From Toxonevra muliebris (Eukaryota; Arthropoda; Insecta; Diptera; Pallopteridae): a stretch of DNA of 64,000 bases. Positions 11,285 through 22,310 of the stretch are shown here, one piece after another. The DNA is taken from NCBI GenBank assembly GCA_963691655.1, contig OY829326.1, positions 70,735,235 through 70,799,234 of the forward strand, given 5' to 3'. The stretch's first letter is position 1; every line of letters begins with the position of its first letter. The position numbers were made by a program, and so were the translations under genes. The notes below the pieces were generated by a model that worked only from the letters and a program-made list of their open reading frames with translations, searched no databases and was not told the DNA's origin.

Positions 11285-11976
11285 GAGAGTAGATATGTGT
11301 TAATAAGATTCAGTATGTCATAGGTTGTTATTGTACAAACATATTTTTTTCGCTTCAAAAATGTCGAATTTTGTACCAGAAAAAGAAGTTTAGCGCGGAA
11401 ATTTAAAAACCTTCTTTCATTTGAAAAAATCAGCTGCTGGTAGAGACTTATGGTGAACATGCTTCAAGGCAAGATAAATGATGATTTAAAAAAATTAAAA
11501 GTGGTGATTTTAACGTCAGCAATAAAGATCCAAGGACCAACCAAAAAATTCGAAAATGGGAGCTGTCTACGATGAACTGCTAAAACCTGGTAAAACGATT
11601 ACTACTGAACGATACCGACAACAACTGATCAAATTGCACCGACCATTGAAGGAAAAACGATCAGAATATGTCCAAGGACATTTTTCTACATGACAATGCT
11701 CAGTCCCATGTTACGCATTGTGTTGAAAACTTTGTGGAAAACATCAAATGGGATGTCGACTGTATTCACCAGGCTTGGCTCTTTCCGACTACTACTTGTT
11801 TCGGTCGCTGAAGCATGGACTTTCGGAGCAGAACTTCAATTCGTACGAAGAAGTGAAAAATGATAACGATGGCCAATATTTTGATTATTTAGTTCATTCA
11901 CTTTGTTAATTAAATAAATGCATTTTTTAAGCAAAAACGCCCGCATTTCATATTTATACACCTATTACAAAATATC
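11285..11976 (+). pseudogene. Internally deleted, degenerate mariner
   Basis: Starts with the mariner-type N-terminus MSNFVPEKEV (about 11361), continues through an FFHLKKSAA block, then jumps after a deletion to YDELLKPGKTITTERYRQQL (about 11570-11630) and KEKRSEYVQ. A frameshift follows into the HDNAQSHV block that holds the second catalytic aspartate, and then LALSDYYLFRSLKHGLSEQN, corresponding to the third-aspartate motif PSDYHLF. Several frame breaks and loss of the first-aspartate region make it inactive. The 3' end near 11976 has an aggtgtataaat...gcgggcg-like terminus on the minus strand. A second copy of the same deleted form lies at 59811-60522 on the other strand. Confidence 0.8.
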
Positions 11977-12478
11977 AGAATAATAAAAATACTGCATACA
12001 TTTAGGATTATTTTTTAATAATAATAATATTTTTATACAATAAAACATCTGTCAAATTCTCTAAAAAGAAACAAATTTAAGCAAGTAAGCATCTGTCAAA
12101 TTCTCTAAAAAAAACAAATTTAAGCAAGTAAGTAAATACGTAAAAAGTTTCTTTAAAATAATTAATCTAATGTAATAATATTCCAAAAATTTCATTTAGG
12201 AAACGAAAACAATGACATAATGATGGCCAACAAATACATACATCGGATGCAACTATACAAATATATATGCAAATGGTTTACGGATTCTGAATAAAATTAA
12301 CAAAAAATGCTGAATTATCCTAAATTCCTTCAAATAATTTTAATGTTTTTCCTTAAAGAACTTTATACTCATTGATTAAGTATATATATAATAAAATGAA
12401 ACAAGAAAATAAATATCAGTGTTACATTGTTAAACATTGATATTTGCACATCATCGATAGTGAACCACCCATTTTGGT
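11977..12478 (+). repeat. Repeat flanking the mariner relic; second copy at 59310-59810
   Basis: Sequence downstream of the mariner relic matches the reverse complement of about 59310-59810. Shared blocks include gtaaatacgtaaaaagtttct, taatgtaataatattccaaa, gaaacgaaaacaatg, gaattatcctaaatt and tttgcacatcatcgat in the same order. Both copies carry the mariner at the same place, so the repeat unit is at least about 1.2 kb, either an older element that had captured the mariner or a segmental duplicate. No coding potential was recognised in this part. Confidence 0.7.
12046..12132. repeat. Tandem duplication, 2 x ~43 bp
   Basis: Unit catctgtcaaattctctaaa...gcaagtaag occurs at 12046-12089 and 12090-12132, differing by an indel in the A-run. 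The copy of this region near 59.6 kb appears to have a single unit, so the duplication probably arose after the repeats separated. Confidence 0.85.
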
Positions 12479-15400
12479 TGTTTTTTTTTTTTTTTTTTGT
12501 TAATCCTCGTACTTCCGTTGTTCACTTGGATTAGAATCCTATGATTGCGAAAGTTAATTCACAACAATCATTTATGTTATACCATTCTTTATATTTCAAT
12601 TATATTTAAAGTACATCAAAGATGTTTCCTACCTCTATCACAACAACCATTGGAAGAATTTAGTAATAAAAAAATTCAAGAAAATATACACTACCTTTAC
12701 AGTCCTTGCTCTCCACAGTCCCGAAAAAAAACTGTATGAGGCCTTCCGAGTTAACTAATTTCAACGACTTCTCAAGAAAGAAAGATCGTGAATTTTGTAG
12801 GTAACGATTTTGTAAGAATTAACTTCAAAAGAAAAAGTATTAACGGAGAATAATTGCATATTTTCTATGCATACTCAGAGGGCAAAAATTTCATTTACTT
12901 TACTAGAAACTCTAATTGATTTAACTTGATTGAAGTTAATACTTTTGCAGCAACAATCAAACAAATTGGTTTAAATGAGTCTCGTTGAAGGGAGATAACA
13001 AATTTTACTTAACTCAACTTAGTCATTTATTAGCCTAAAGCAAATAATAATATATTAAAGTTATCTTAACATTTTCGTACTTTCTATATTGTGCTAATAA
13101 TGGTTTTAAAATTTGCTCTACTTTTTTCAAGCACTTTTCTTTTCACTGGCATCAATACTTTGAAAGAAAAAGTAGCAATGCTTAATTTTTGCTATTTCAT
13201 TCTATGTTCTTCCTTCACCAGTGGAGTATTCACTTTATTATTATATGAAACACTTCTGCCAAAACTTGTTGTGGAGCATTTAAAAAAAACATATTTACTA
13301 ACTATGAAGAGAAAAACAACCAACGTTGTCAATTTGATGAATGCGAAAGTTTTACTTTATATAAGTACAAGATTAAGTTTTTTGCCTTAACCCAGATTAC
13401 AAAAAAATAAAAAAAAGGAATTCAAAACTTTAAAACTGCAAAATATTTGCTTAAATATGTTCCTTTTTGTAAGTAGAAGAACCTCTTCAAAAAAGGTGCA
13501 AATTCATCTCTTTTTTTCTATTAAGTTTGTGCTATTTTCTTCCCAGTTTTTCTTGTCTCTGTCAATCTACTACTTGTTCCCTTTTTCTTTAGTTTAACTT
13601 TACATTTCGCTATAGCACATAAAAACAATTTCAGTAAGTGTTATCAACTTGACTACATTTTGCATTGTTAACACTTTCTTTTTTAGTGTGTTAAACAAAA
13701 GTAAAAGATAAAAGGGAAGGGGAGGGTATTCATAATGTGCGTTATGCTATTGTTGTTCTCGTTGTTGTTTTTGTCTTCAGCCACAAAACCAAGAAAATTT
13801 GTAGTAGCAAAAAAAAAAAACAATAAAGGACATAGCAGATGAAAACTATGTCATTTCAAGTTGCTTTGTTTGTTCCTTTGCTTGTGGTAGTATTGTAGTA
13901 GAGGCTATAAGACTAAGGACTAAAGAAACGCTGTCAATATTTGTCACTTTTTTGCAACTTTTTTTTTTCTTTCTCTCTCTCATTTCCAGTTTTTTACTTC
14001 TTTTTTTAATCTATTTTTATGTGCATTTGACACTTTGTTGACATTTGGCTACTAGTCGTTCGACTTCTACTACTATTATTATTGTTGTTCGTTACCTCTA
14101 CTACCTACACTTTTTTTGTTGCTGCATAGTTTGACTAAGCTATATGTATGTATGTATGTATGAGTATTTGCTATGCATTTGTTCCGGAAATGCATACCTG
14201 CACCGTATCTCACCCCAGGTCATTTCAATTTGTTCTCTTTTGTTTGTGTGTGTGTGTGTGTGTTGTGGCTGCAATTCTTTGAGTTGCCGCTTTCTTTGAC
14301 AATGAAAATATGAAAGACACATTTTCTCAATTTTCTATATTCAGGAGGATTATTTGAATGTGGATTCGAACAAAAACACCAATATGTCTTAAGGGGATTT
14401 TGATATTGAGTCGGTTTTATTATTCAAAGCGGTTAGGTTGATGGAAAGAAAAATTTGTTTGCGTAGATTTGGTTTGGTTTGAGGCTTACTCAAAAATCGG
14501 AAGCAGCACAAGATAACAATGCAACGTAGTATTAAGATGTTATGTTTCTATTATATTTAAAGTGAAATTGTTAGAAGCCCTTAAGTGTTTACTACTAGTT
14601 CAAATTGTAACATAATACTCATAGTAACTTTTCAAATCGTTGTCTTTGGGGTGTGATGAAGTTTCACAGAAGCGGCAGAAGTTGAAAGCCCACAGCCATA
14701 GATAATAGACGCGAGCTTGGACGTGGTGATCGATAGAATTATTTTCAATTGAAAATCTAATTCTCTCTTTCCCAATATAATTTAATATCTTGTTTCGAAC
14801 ATTAACTTGTAGTATTAAGTTGTTCTTTATTATAATTGGCAAGGATTCCAAAAAGCTGCTTTGATAAAAATCAAGATTTTGTTTAGGATTTAGTTAGAGT
14901 ATGCATTTAGCACAACTTTTTGTTTGTTTGACCCAATGAAATGAAATGGGTCAGTTTTGGAGTATGTAAATTAAGCAAAATAACATTGTGTGACAGAGTT
15001 CAAATAACATTTGGAATAACTGTTGCGAAAATTACAAGTGAAATCTTTAAAGGGCAATATCAAAATCAATATGACTCAAAAAAACTGAAGAAAAGTTAGG
15101 AATGTTAGGAAGAGGTAAAGCTCTGAAATGAGAGAACTGGGTTATGTGGGCGTGATACCTTCTGAATAAGTGGAGTTTATGATTATTCTTTAAATTTTTT
15201 TCGATGACTCCGACTTTCAAAACTGCGATAAAATTTTTTTACAAAATTTTATTAGCTATCCAAAGCTGTTAAAAACTTTGATCAAATTTTGAAGTAATTA
15301 GTAGTTCTAGGAAAAGTTTTAGGATTTAAATTATTACAGTATTTTCTTAAAGACACTCATCACTTACATCGTAAACCGTCACCAAAATTCCCCTGATAAA

Positions 15401-15639
15401 ATTTCTTTGTTATTGTCCTTTGGTTAAGCGACTGCTGCTACTACTAGTTTGTAGTTCTACTAGCCTGGTAGTTAGGATGTTCATCGTCCATTAGGATAGG
15501 GTGTTGTCAACTTTTCTGTAGGTAAGAGCTTTGCTTATAACTAGCGAAGTATTGTCAAAAGCACCTTCGTTTTTAAAAGAAAAGCGTCCTATGAGTGCAG
15601 TGGAAAACTCTTTAAGGCCGTGGTCCTTACATAATTATT
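12479..15639. other. Non-coding, no gene seen
   Basis: Poly-T tract at 12480-12498, pyrimidine-rich stretches at 13490-13620 and 13950-14010, and a GT microsatellite near 14244-14262. Open frames 13091-13390 and 14600-14851 have no recognisable domain. Nothing could be assigned. Confidence 0.55.
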
Positions 15640-16460
15640 TTTTTGCCCAAATTTTTAGTACGAAAGACTTAAGGCATAGGTAAGTAGGTATCGTGGAAGT
15701 AAATTGACGCTAGAACGGCGTTTTGATACCATATCCTTATTCTGTCAATGAATGCTGTTTGTTGTTTAGAGCCAATACGTGAGTTTAAGAAATTGGATAA
15801 GCCCTCCGATGCTAAATTTGGAAACCTTGGTTATGTTGTCCCAAAAAGGGTTTATGGAATGATTATAGTCTGGTCCTAGCAAGAGCCAGGCAATGACAGA
15901 GAATATGAGTGAGTCCCTCTTTCTTCCAGGTCATTGCAGTTCCAGAAATGTGTGTTGCAAGGGATGCGGAGTCTGGTAGCATGATCATCTATTGTCTATT
16001 GCCCGATCAGTACTACTGCTGTCAATCTGGCTACTTCAAATCGGCTGTGGTCAAGAAGGTACCTGGTTCTACTGCGGTCGAATTTTTGGTTGTGTTTTCT
16101 TTGACACGTCGCACGTGGAAAGTTTTTTCTATCTGATATCTGCAAAGGCAACAAAGTAAGAGAGTCTATCAACCATGATATTGTTATATCTAGAGTTGAA
16201 CCCCGCCACGCTATTTCGTCGGCCCTGACATAGCCTTCAATGTTCCTCTGACCTGGAACCCAAATAAGGTCAAAGTCCAGCATATGCCTTTTTTTACGCA
16301 TTGGTTAACTGAGCGTAGAGCTTTAATAGCCGCTTGGCTGTCTGTGAAGAAACTTGATTTAATTCTCCTTTGAATTTTGGCTAGCACTTTGCTTCAGCTT
16401 CCAGCTTCACAGCTCTTCTCCCACCTGCCCTTGTTGGAAAAAAGTGTTGAAGCCCTTATT
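15640..16460 (-). pseudogene. RNase H plus zinc-knuckle region of a dead LINE
   Basis: On the minus strand the blocks are: SFFTDSQAAIKALRSVNQ (about 16350-16295, the T-D-S-x-A-A motif of LINE RNase H), then DLIWVPGQRNIEG (about 16270-16233, motif W-V-P-G-H-x-x-I-x-G with the usual His changed to Gln), ADEIAWRGSTLDI, and after frame breaks CRNC...ETxSHxLCHC-like wording near 15960-15880. A 3' tail with ggtatcaaaacg follows (15719-15730). RNase H in this family removes the RNA template strand during reverse transcription. The copy has several frameshifts and lacks a full RT, so it is a fossil. A separate plus-strand open frame in the same stretch is a shadow. Confidence 0.78.
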
Positions 16461-18754
16461 GAAGTTCAGTTTGGGTATTGGACAGTCTGCGTTGGTTTGG
16501 TATATTTGGCACCTGTGATAAAATTCTGCTACATTCGTAGTATTTGGCAAGTCCAGTACCTTATTTGCCTGAGTCTGACTACGGTTGAGGCTACGGTAGC
16601 TTTGATACTTATAACTTTTTCACTACTGAATTATGTTCCTCTGGAAATTTTTTTTTGCTATTTTTTACAGTTTGATTTAAAGGGACAGTGGTTGAGAAAG
16701 GTAATTTATGTAAACAGTGCAAATTAAAATAAAAAATGCAAATATGGATTATAGATGGGTGGGTGACATGTATGAAAGTAGATGAAACCATGAGCTAGCC
16801 GACACTGGCATAGTCAAGCGCATGAAAAACCAGCGGCTTTGCCTAGATAATTTTGATCGAAATCACTGTTTGTGTCCCTTTTGAGAGACTGATATGAGTT
16901 ATCGCGCACAAACTATATGCTTTTTTCAACAGAACTTTAACTAATATGCTCGGATGGTTCGAACCAGTATTACAAAATTATTGCAGATTTATATATTAAA
17001 AAAAATGTAATAATTTTTTTTTTGGGTCTAAAACAAAGTTCAAGACCCAACTTCTTTATGATTAGTGTTTAAAATATCTTTGTGTTTTTTTGCTTAATCA
17101 ATACTTTAATTATTGATTCGTTAGAAATCCATCGCATTACATTAGTTCAAAGTTGAGTCTCTTATAAAGGACGCCAGTAGCGAGAGGGTTAAGAAAATTA
17201 CATTTTTGCATAGTTTAGAGAGTACTAATGAGTACTCTCTGCTGATCTCCATCTTATATTTTTATGCATGCCAAATCTAAGTGTAACAATCATTTTTGGG
17301 AGTGCAGAAGAATATTATGAATAATAAATATGACATTCACATATCATCTTACCACATACATACACATGCATACGTATCCATACATAAATTTATAAATACA
17401 AAATGTATGGAGACACAAGTAACTTTCGCTTATATGCACAATCATGAATATTTGTGTGTGTGTAAACATTTTGCCCCTATTATTTCAAATTCCTGCTGTT
17501 TGTTGTCATCATCGTCGTTATTGCAAGTGTTAAATAAGTTTAAGCAACAGTAACTCCGAAGATGCTTTTGCATTTTTTATTTCCGGAGGGAGATTTTTAT
17601 GCTGGAGTAGCGTTATTTTTCTTTATTTGACCGGAAGTGACAAGTCAGCATTGAACACGCGCCAAGCCATGCCGAAAAAAAGAACGAACAAACCAAAATT
17701 CGAAAACAAAAACGAAACCGTAACGAAAACGAAAATAACAAAGCTGCGTGCTTAATCATCCATGGACAGTAAATGTCGCAAAAGTAGATGCCGTTTTGGT
17801 TGTTCAGACGAAGATGAAAAATGTGGAGCAGAAAATAAAAAACCAAACCAAAAATCACTATGTACTACTGAAAATTTCAAATGTGTACTTGTAGTCACTG
17901 ATTGCCGATATGTCTTCTTCCAAGCTTCACACCTTCTTTTCTTATTTCAATCTCCCTCCCTTACTCCCATTTTTGCTTCAGCCAGTAAACCAGCAAAAAG
18001 TTGACACTCGAATCTGACGCGCATATATTAACGAATCGATTCGTAAATCTTGTAAAGCAATAAAACCGAATGAACATAAAGTTTAAGTTGTGTTTGTGGT
18101 GTGAGATGTAAAGTTGGCTGCAAGTGGATGGAGGAGTATGCAAGTTTGTAAGTTTTTACGTGTGTATAGTGGATGCTGGTGATCATTATTAAGAGTGTTT
18201 ATGTGTGGGTAAATAATAATTTTGATTAATAGTTGACACGAACAAAAATAAATACTTTTTCTCTCTCTCCGCATGTTGATGATGATAATGATGGGAATCA
18301 TGTTGTTGTTGTTATTGCTGTGGGGTCTAGTAGATAAAACATGTTGTTGCTTTCGGGTTTTCAAACGAAGTTTTCGCATTAAAAAGTTTTGTTTTTTTTT
18401 TTTTTTTTGGGGCATTTTCAAATTTCTTAGATAACGAAAATGTTAGTTAGTTAGTTTTACTTTTATAAATATTTAATTTTATATAGTTGATTTTGTTTTC
18501 AAATTTTATAATTTATGCACAGTTTTGTAGATAAAATTTGATAATATAAATTGTGGGAGCATGATGGCAATATATAAAATTAAATTTCACAATCAAGTTT
18601 TGTTGAAATATTCAAGATTCATTGAAGATTATAATCAATCACATCGGTAGCAATATGACAGAGTAGCTTATGTCTGAAATCGAAGTTTTGAAAAAATTAC
18701 AATTTTATGTCATAACCGTATTAGGCTGCACAAGCAATTATAAAAATAGTAGAG
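16461..18754. other. Non-coding, no gene seen
   Basis: Includes an A-rich segment with repeated aaacgaaa phrases (17675-17740), a poly-T tract at 18390-18408, and gtt triplets at 18300-18320. A tagcgagagggttaa phrase at 17177-17191 resembles a lone piggyBac-type right end, but no partner end was found. The cysteine-containing frame 17762-18004 has no recognisable fold and is not called. Confidence 0.5.
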
Positions 18755-19440
18755 GGTGATTTGTTAAGCGTTTGGTTGTTAATTAAAAAAAAATTTATAG
18801 GAAAATTAAAAAAGTATCAGATATTTTTATTTGATTTGATGAACTAATACTTCCCATTTACTTTTTAAAGATTATTTCTCGTAAATGTTGACCACGTTGT
18901 CAGACTACGTTGTAAGTGATCCATGCCAGAACACATGTACTGCTGTTTTTCAAAGCGAAAGACTTAACGTAACCCATAACAAATAGTCTAGAGGCATCCA
19001 ATTGTACGATCTAGGTGGCCAACTCATTGGTCCGAAACGTAAATTGCTCACAAGACTCATCTCTCAATAGGTCCATTGTTTCACATGCTGTATGGCATGT
19101 AGCGTCGAATTGTTGACACTATATGTTGACCAGATTTAGCTCGTGCATTTTGGGTTAAAAAGATCGAAATTGTTGAACGATAGCGCGCGCCATTGACGGT
19201 AATGTTGTGGCCACCATTGCGTATTCCTTGAAATGTAACGCCCTTTCAATAATATGAACTAGAGAGACGTGGCTGTCTCCACCGATTTGCCTTTACAATA
19301 CGCATGTTGCGACTTCAAGGGTGCATTCTGGTCGACTTTATGCCGAATATGACTTTCTATCAAACGAAAGGATGAAAGGCTTATTGGTCTGAGGCATTTT
19401 GTTTTGCTGTGATAGCATTTCCCTGCCGTAGAAATGAAAA
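18755..19440 (-). pseudogene. Degenerate mariner-superfamily transposase
   Basis: On the minus strand, broken frames give VNGARYRSTISIFFTQN (about 19205-19155), a Y-x-P-Y-S-M-x-N-N-G block corresponding to the conserved H-T-A-x-E-T-M region, FGPMSWPPRSYNWMPLDYLL (about 19035-18980) and NVVNIYEK. W-P-P-R-S-x-D-L-T-P-L-D-Y-F-L-W-G is the hallmark C-terminal catalytic motif of a mariner-superfamily transposase lineage common in insects; here the D-L-T is changed. The plus-strand low end starts agagggtgatttgttaagcg (18751-18770), matching the style of terminus of that lineage. Many stops and frameshifts make the copy dead. The region around 19200-19400 could include N-terminal parts but is unclear. 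Confidence 0.7.
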
Positions 19441-19446
19441 CTTTGT

Positions 19447-19690
19447 GGTTGCCGTATCTGAGTGGTTAGTATGGTGGACTGCTATGCAGGGGGGCCGGCT
19501 TCAATGTTTGTCACAGTCAAAAATCAAAAAAAGAAAGTGCAAAATTTCCTACACGACAATGACAAACCTTCAAGAGTAAAAATTTCTTATGAAAATTTTT
19601 TCATCCCGCCATTCAAATTTGACATACTGTAGGTCTCTTCCATTCTAAGCCCGATCTATGCCCTTCGTAGGCTGTTGTGCCATAAAAAAA
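19447..19690 (+). mobile_element. Second tRNA-like SINE family, copy 1
   Basis: The head gttgccgtatctgagtggtt resembles a tRNA D-arm with an A box, followed by a ctgc..atgcag arm and a degenerate B box (ccggcttcaatg). It then continues into an A-rich linker and a body ending near 19690 with aaaaaaagaaag. The head aligns with that at 37522: both share agtggttarta, actg..atgcaggg and ttcaatg. No clear target duplication was found. It lies directly after the mariner-superfamily relic. Called as a SINE rather than a tRNA gene because the arms do not close and the B box is mutated. Confidence 0.5.
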
Positions 19691-20093
19691 GAAAGAAAAA
19701 AAGAAGAAGGAATAAAAATTACATTCACAGCAGTAGTCAAGGCATGAACTGAAGATGGACTAACGCACTTAAGTCCAAAAACGGTTTTTTTTTGGCATAA
19801 AGTCGTAGAAAAGAGAAATTTGTCTGAAACTTTATACATATACTTTTGGTACCGTATTCATAATAAAATACAAAAATGGTGAAATCAGATAAATTCCACG
19901 CCCATTTCCCATATATCTTGTAAAGGAACATAGATAGAAAACTAAAATTTGGTGAGTAGATACATTTATTTGGTAAATTTAATTTTACCGAAAACAGAGA
20001 AAATCGGTCAACTTCCACGCCTACTCTTCATATATAGTTAATTTGGATATATGTATATATGAAAAGACGTACTCTATTTTACAACAAATCGTC
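19691..20093. other. Non-coding; contains a degenerate ccacgccca-type repeat
   Basis: Two phrases of the form ttccacgcc(c/t)a...atatat (about 19896-19920 and 20010-20035) are separated by about 115 bp. They resemble the dispersed repeat seen at 3977-4265. No coding features. Confidence 0.45.
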
Positions 20094-20161
20094 GCCTGAG
20101 AATTGATTTGGCGTATGTGTATAAGTATCCCTATGCCTATACGCCAAATCAATACTCAGGC
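20094..20161. repeat. Strong hairpin: 23-bp arms, one mismatch, 22-nt loop
   Basis: 20094-20116 (gcctgaga...gcgtat) pairs with 20139-20161 (atacgcc...ctcaggc) with a single A-A mismatch, leaving a 22-nt loop. The near-perfect arms and 68-nt total length resemble a short precursor hairpin or the remnant of a minimal fold-back element. The stem is shorter than a typical fly pre-miRNA plus its lower stem, so a miRNA is only a possibility. No target duplication was seen. Confidence 0.8.
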
Positions 20162-21334
20162 AACGAAATGCCAAATCTTAACTCTCTGACTTTTTAGCCT
20201 CAATTGTAGTAGCATGAACCATTAAATCGGTATTGTGATTTTGCTCTAAAGAGAGATCAGTTACCAACTCTCTCTTCAATCGGTCCTCTGCTTTTGCATA
20301 ATTGAGCTGAGTTCATCCCATTTTACTTGAACATGGTTTTTCATAATATTTATCATTAATTGTAATAATAATGCACGCAGAAACCCACTTTGGGTATTTT
20401 TCTCCAAACCAACTTCAAACCATTCAACATTTTGTTACAACCCAGAAGTTTTTTTGTAATCAACACCAAGCACATTTCGTATTTTTTTCTTAATTTCATC
20501 TTTTCCCCCCAAACTCATCTTTTCGTTGTTTTTATAATTTTTTTTGAGAACCCAATCGAAAACAATAACAACAACAACTTTTACGACTACTCTCTTGTCA
20601 AACTATAAGCATCTCTTCGTGTTGCAATTCAAATGTTTCTAGAAATTCCAAATTAAATGGGGAAAAGCGGGCAAAAGATTTCAACGGGTTGATGCAACAT
20701 GCCCTTGCGACGTTGCAAAAGTGCGGATTGCGGAAGTTTGACACCTTTCTACCTTTAAATTCGTAAGAAGAATCCAAAATATTTTCATTATTTTTCAATG
20801 AGATTGTAATATTTTGACAGTTAAACTATTTCGCATCTCCAATATTTGCATTGAACACTCACATCTTAGTGCTTTAAGTCGCACTTTCGCAATTTCGCAC
20901 TTTTGCATCAAAGCGTGAATACCCATATTATTCTGAATACTTTTGTAACAACTTGACATTTGCAACTTTTTGCAAGCGCTTGCACTAAAAAAGTAATATT
21001 CCATAAACCACAAACATAATTGTTAGGTTTTATATAAAATTACAGGTGAACAAAACATTGCACCATATTTAAACTTTATCTCCGTTTTCAATTTTAAAGA
21101 AATATATACGCTTAAAGGTAGTCATTGTTTTCCCCAAATTTTTGTCAAGTCAACTTGCTACTCAATCAGCTGATTTTGATTGTGCGCCAAAAATGAAGTG
21201 TTGTTATTGTATATTATATGATGTTGTCCATAAAATTCAATCCAATATATTTTTTTATTATCTTGGATATCCAGATTCAGAGAAACGATTCAGTTTTAAA
21301 ATATAAAAAAATTTGACTTTATGGACCATAGTGC
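20162..21334. other. Non-coding, no gene seen
   Basis: AT-rich. Short phrases such as cgcactttcgcaatttcgcacttttgc (20881-20907) are locally repetitive. No domain recognised. Confidence 0.5.
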
Positions 21335-21700
21335 AACAGAAAATACTTTCAAAAGCGGATTACAGTTCTGCAGGAATAATTTTATCCGCTTTTGACGACT
21401 CAAATGGGTTAAAACTGTGAATTTCCCAAAGATTATTTCTCCTCCCAATGATAGTACATACCATGGGTTTGCCACTAGCAGTTACAGGGAAACGGAAGAG
21501 GTTGCCTTTAGAGCAACACAAAAAATGGGATTTGGCCAGGAGCTCCAATGATTCCTCGCTATCGGTTGACCAGGATTCTGTTTCAACTGCGAAGCCTCTA
21601 GGAATTCCTTTATATTACCACATAAATTTTTCTAGGACGACCGAACTATGGCGCAGCCATTCTTGTTACTCCAAGCGCTGTTGTGTACAAACTACACTGA
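21335..21700 (-). pseudogene. LINE ORF2 fragment (RT N-terminal side)
   Basis: On the minus strand the reading includes VETESWSTDSEESLELLAKS (about 21592-21533) and, further on, IHSFNPFESSKADKIIPAEL (about 21421-21360). These line up with SWTDSSQESLEVLMKTHF and INSFNPLKSAGPDGIIPAML of the good LINE at 40-43 kb, in the same order and spacing. The fragment covers the linker before the RT domain and the start of the RT. It ends just before the mariner at 21821. Conserved G-P-D-G has become A-D-K, so the copy is dead. Family: the same RNase H-type LINE group. Confidence 0.75.
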
Positions 21701-21869
21701 ATTACCAATCACGAAGTAAAGTTTTCCAATAGGCTACAAAATCGTTACGTCTGCTCCACGAAGATGCTTTTTCAACCACTGTCGTGTCAATTCGTCTGCA
21801 GTACGTATTGCTCCATTTTATTGGGAGTATGAATGTATAAACTCGTAATTGTGACTAACTTCATATCTA

Positions 21870-22179
21870 GGTTAGGTTAGGTTGGAGTGGCTGTCGAGAG
21901 ACACACTTAGGCCTGAACGACCCATTGTGATACCACATAGTTGGACCTACAGTTTAACGCCGATTCCGAACGGCGGTGTGGCAATTTTTTATCGGCTTGG
22001 TGGTTTTGCCATTACCAACCAATGTGTGTACTTGTACACTATCTTATAATTCTCATACACTTCATATTGATAGTGAATATAAGAAAGTAATGAAAATTAA
22101 CCACCAGACGAAGACGGGAATCGAACCCGAACCTCCTAGATGAAAGTCTAGTGCACTACCCACTAGACTATCGAGGTCG
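21870..22179 (-). mobile_element. tRNA-derived SINE inserted in the mariner
   Basis: Full-length 310-bp copy on the minus strand, flanked by the 9-bp duplication tcatatcta (21861-21869 and 22180-22188). The head (high coordinate end) has an A-box-like tagtctagtgg and a B box gggttcgattccc; the 3' end reads ccaacctaacctaacc at 21870. Removing it restores the mariner 5' region so that it matches the second mariner copy at 63.3-63.4 kb. The insertion is therefore younger than the mariner. Confidence 0.95.
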
Positions 22180-22310
22180 TCATATCTATATAAGCGCCAT
22201 TTTTTTGACATTGACAGCTATTCTATCTCGAAGAGCGCCAAAAATACTATAAGAATTGATCTGTCGAATAATTTTCATACTTTTACAAAAGTGTTTTACT
22301 ATAGCTGAAA

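Noticed and set aside
17172..17191. Lone piggyBac-type right end (tagcgagagggttaa), and a left-end-like ttaaccctttcgctaccg at 50285
   Set aside because: No matching opposite end within several kilobases of either; not enough to call an element.
17762..18004. Cys-containing small protein (MDSKCRKSRCRFGC...)
   Set aside because: Cysteines occur only in the first part, no signal peptide, no known pattern, and the second half is low-complexity. Chance frame.
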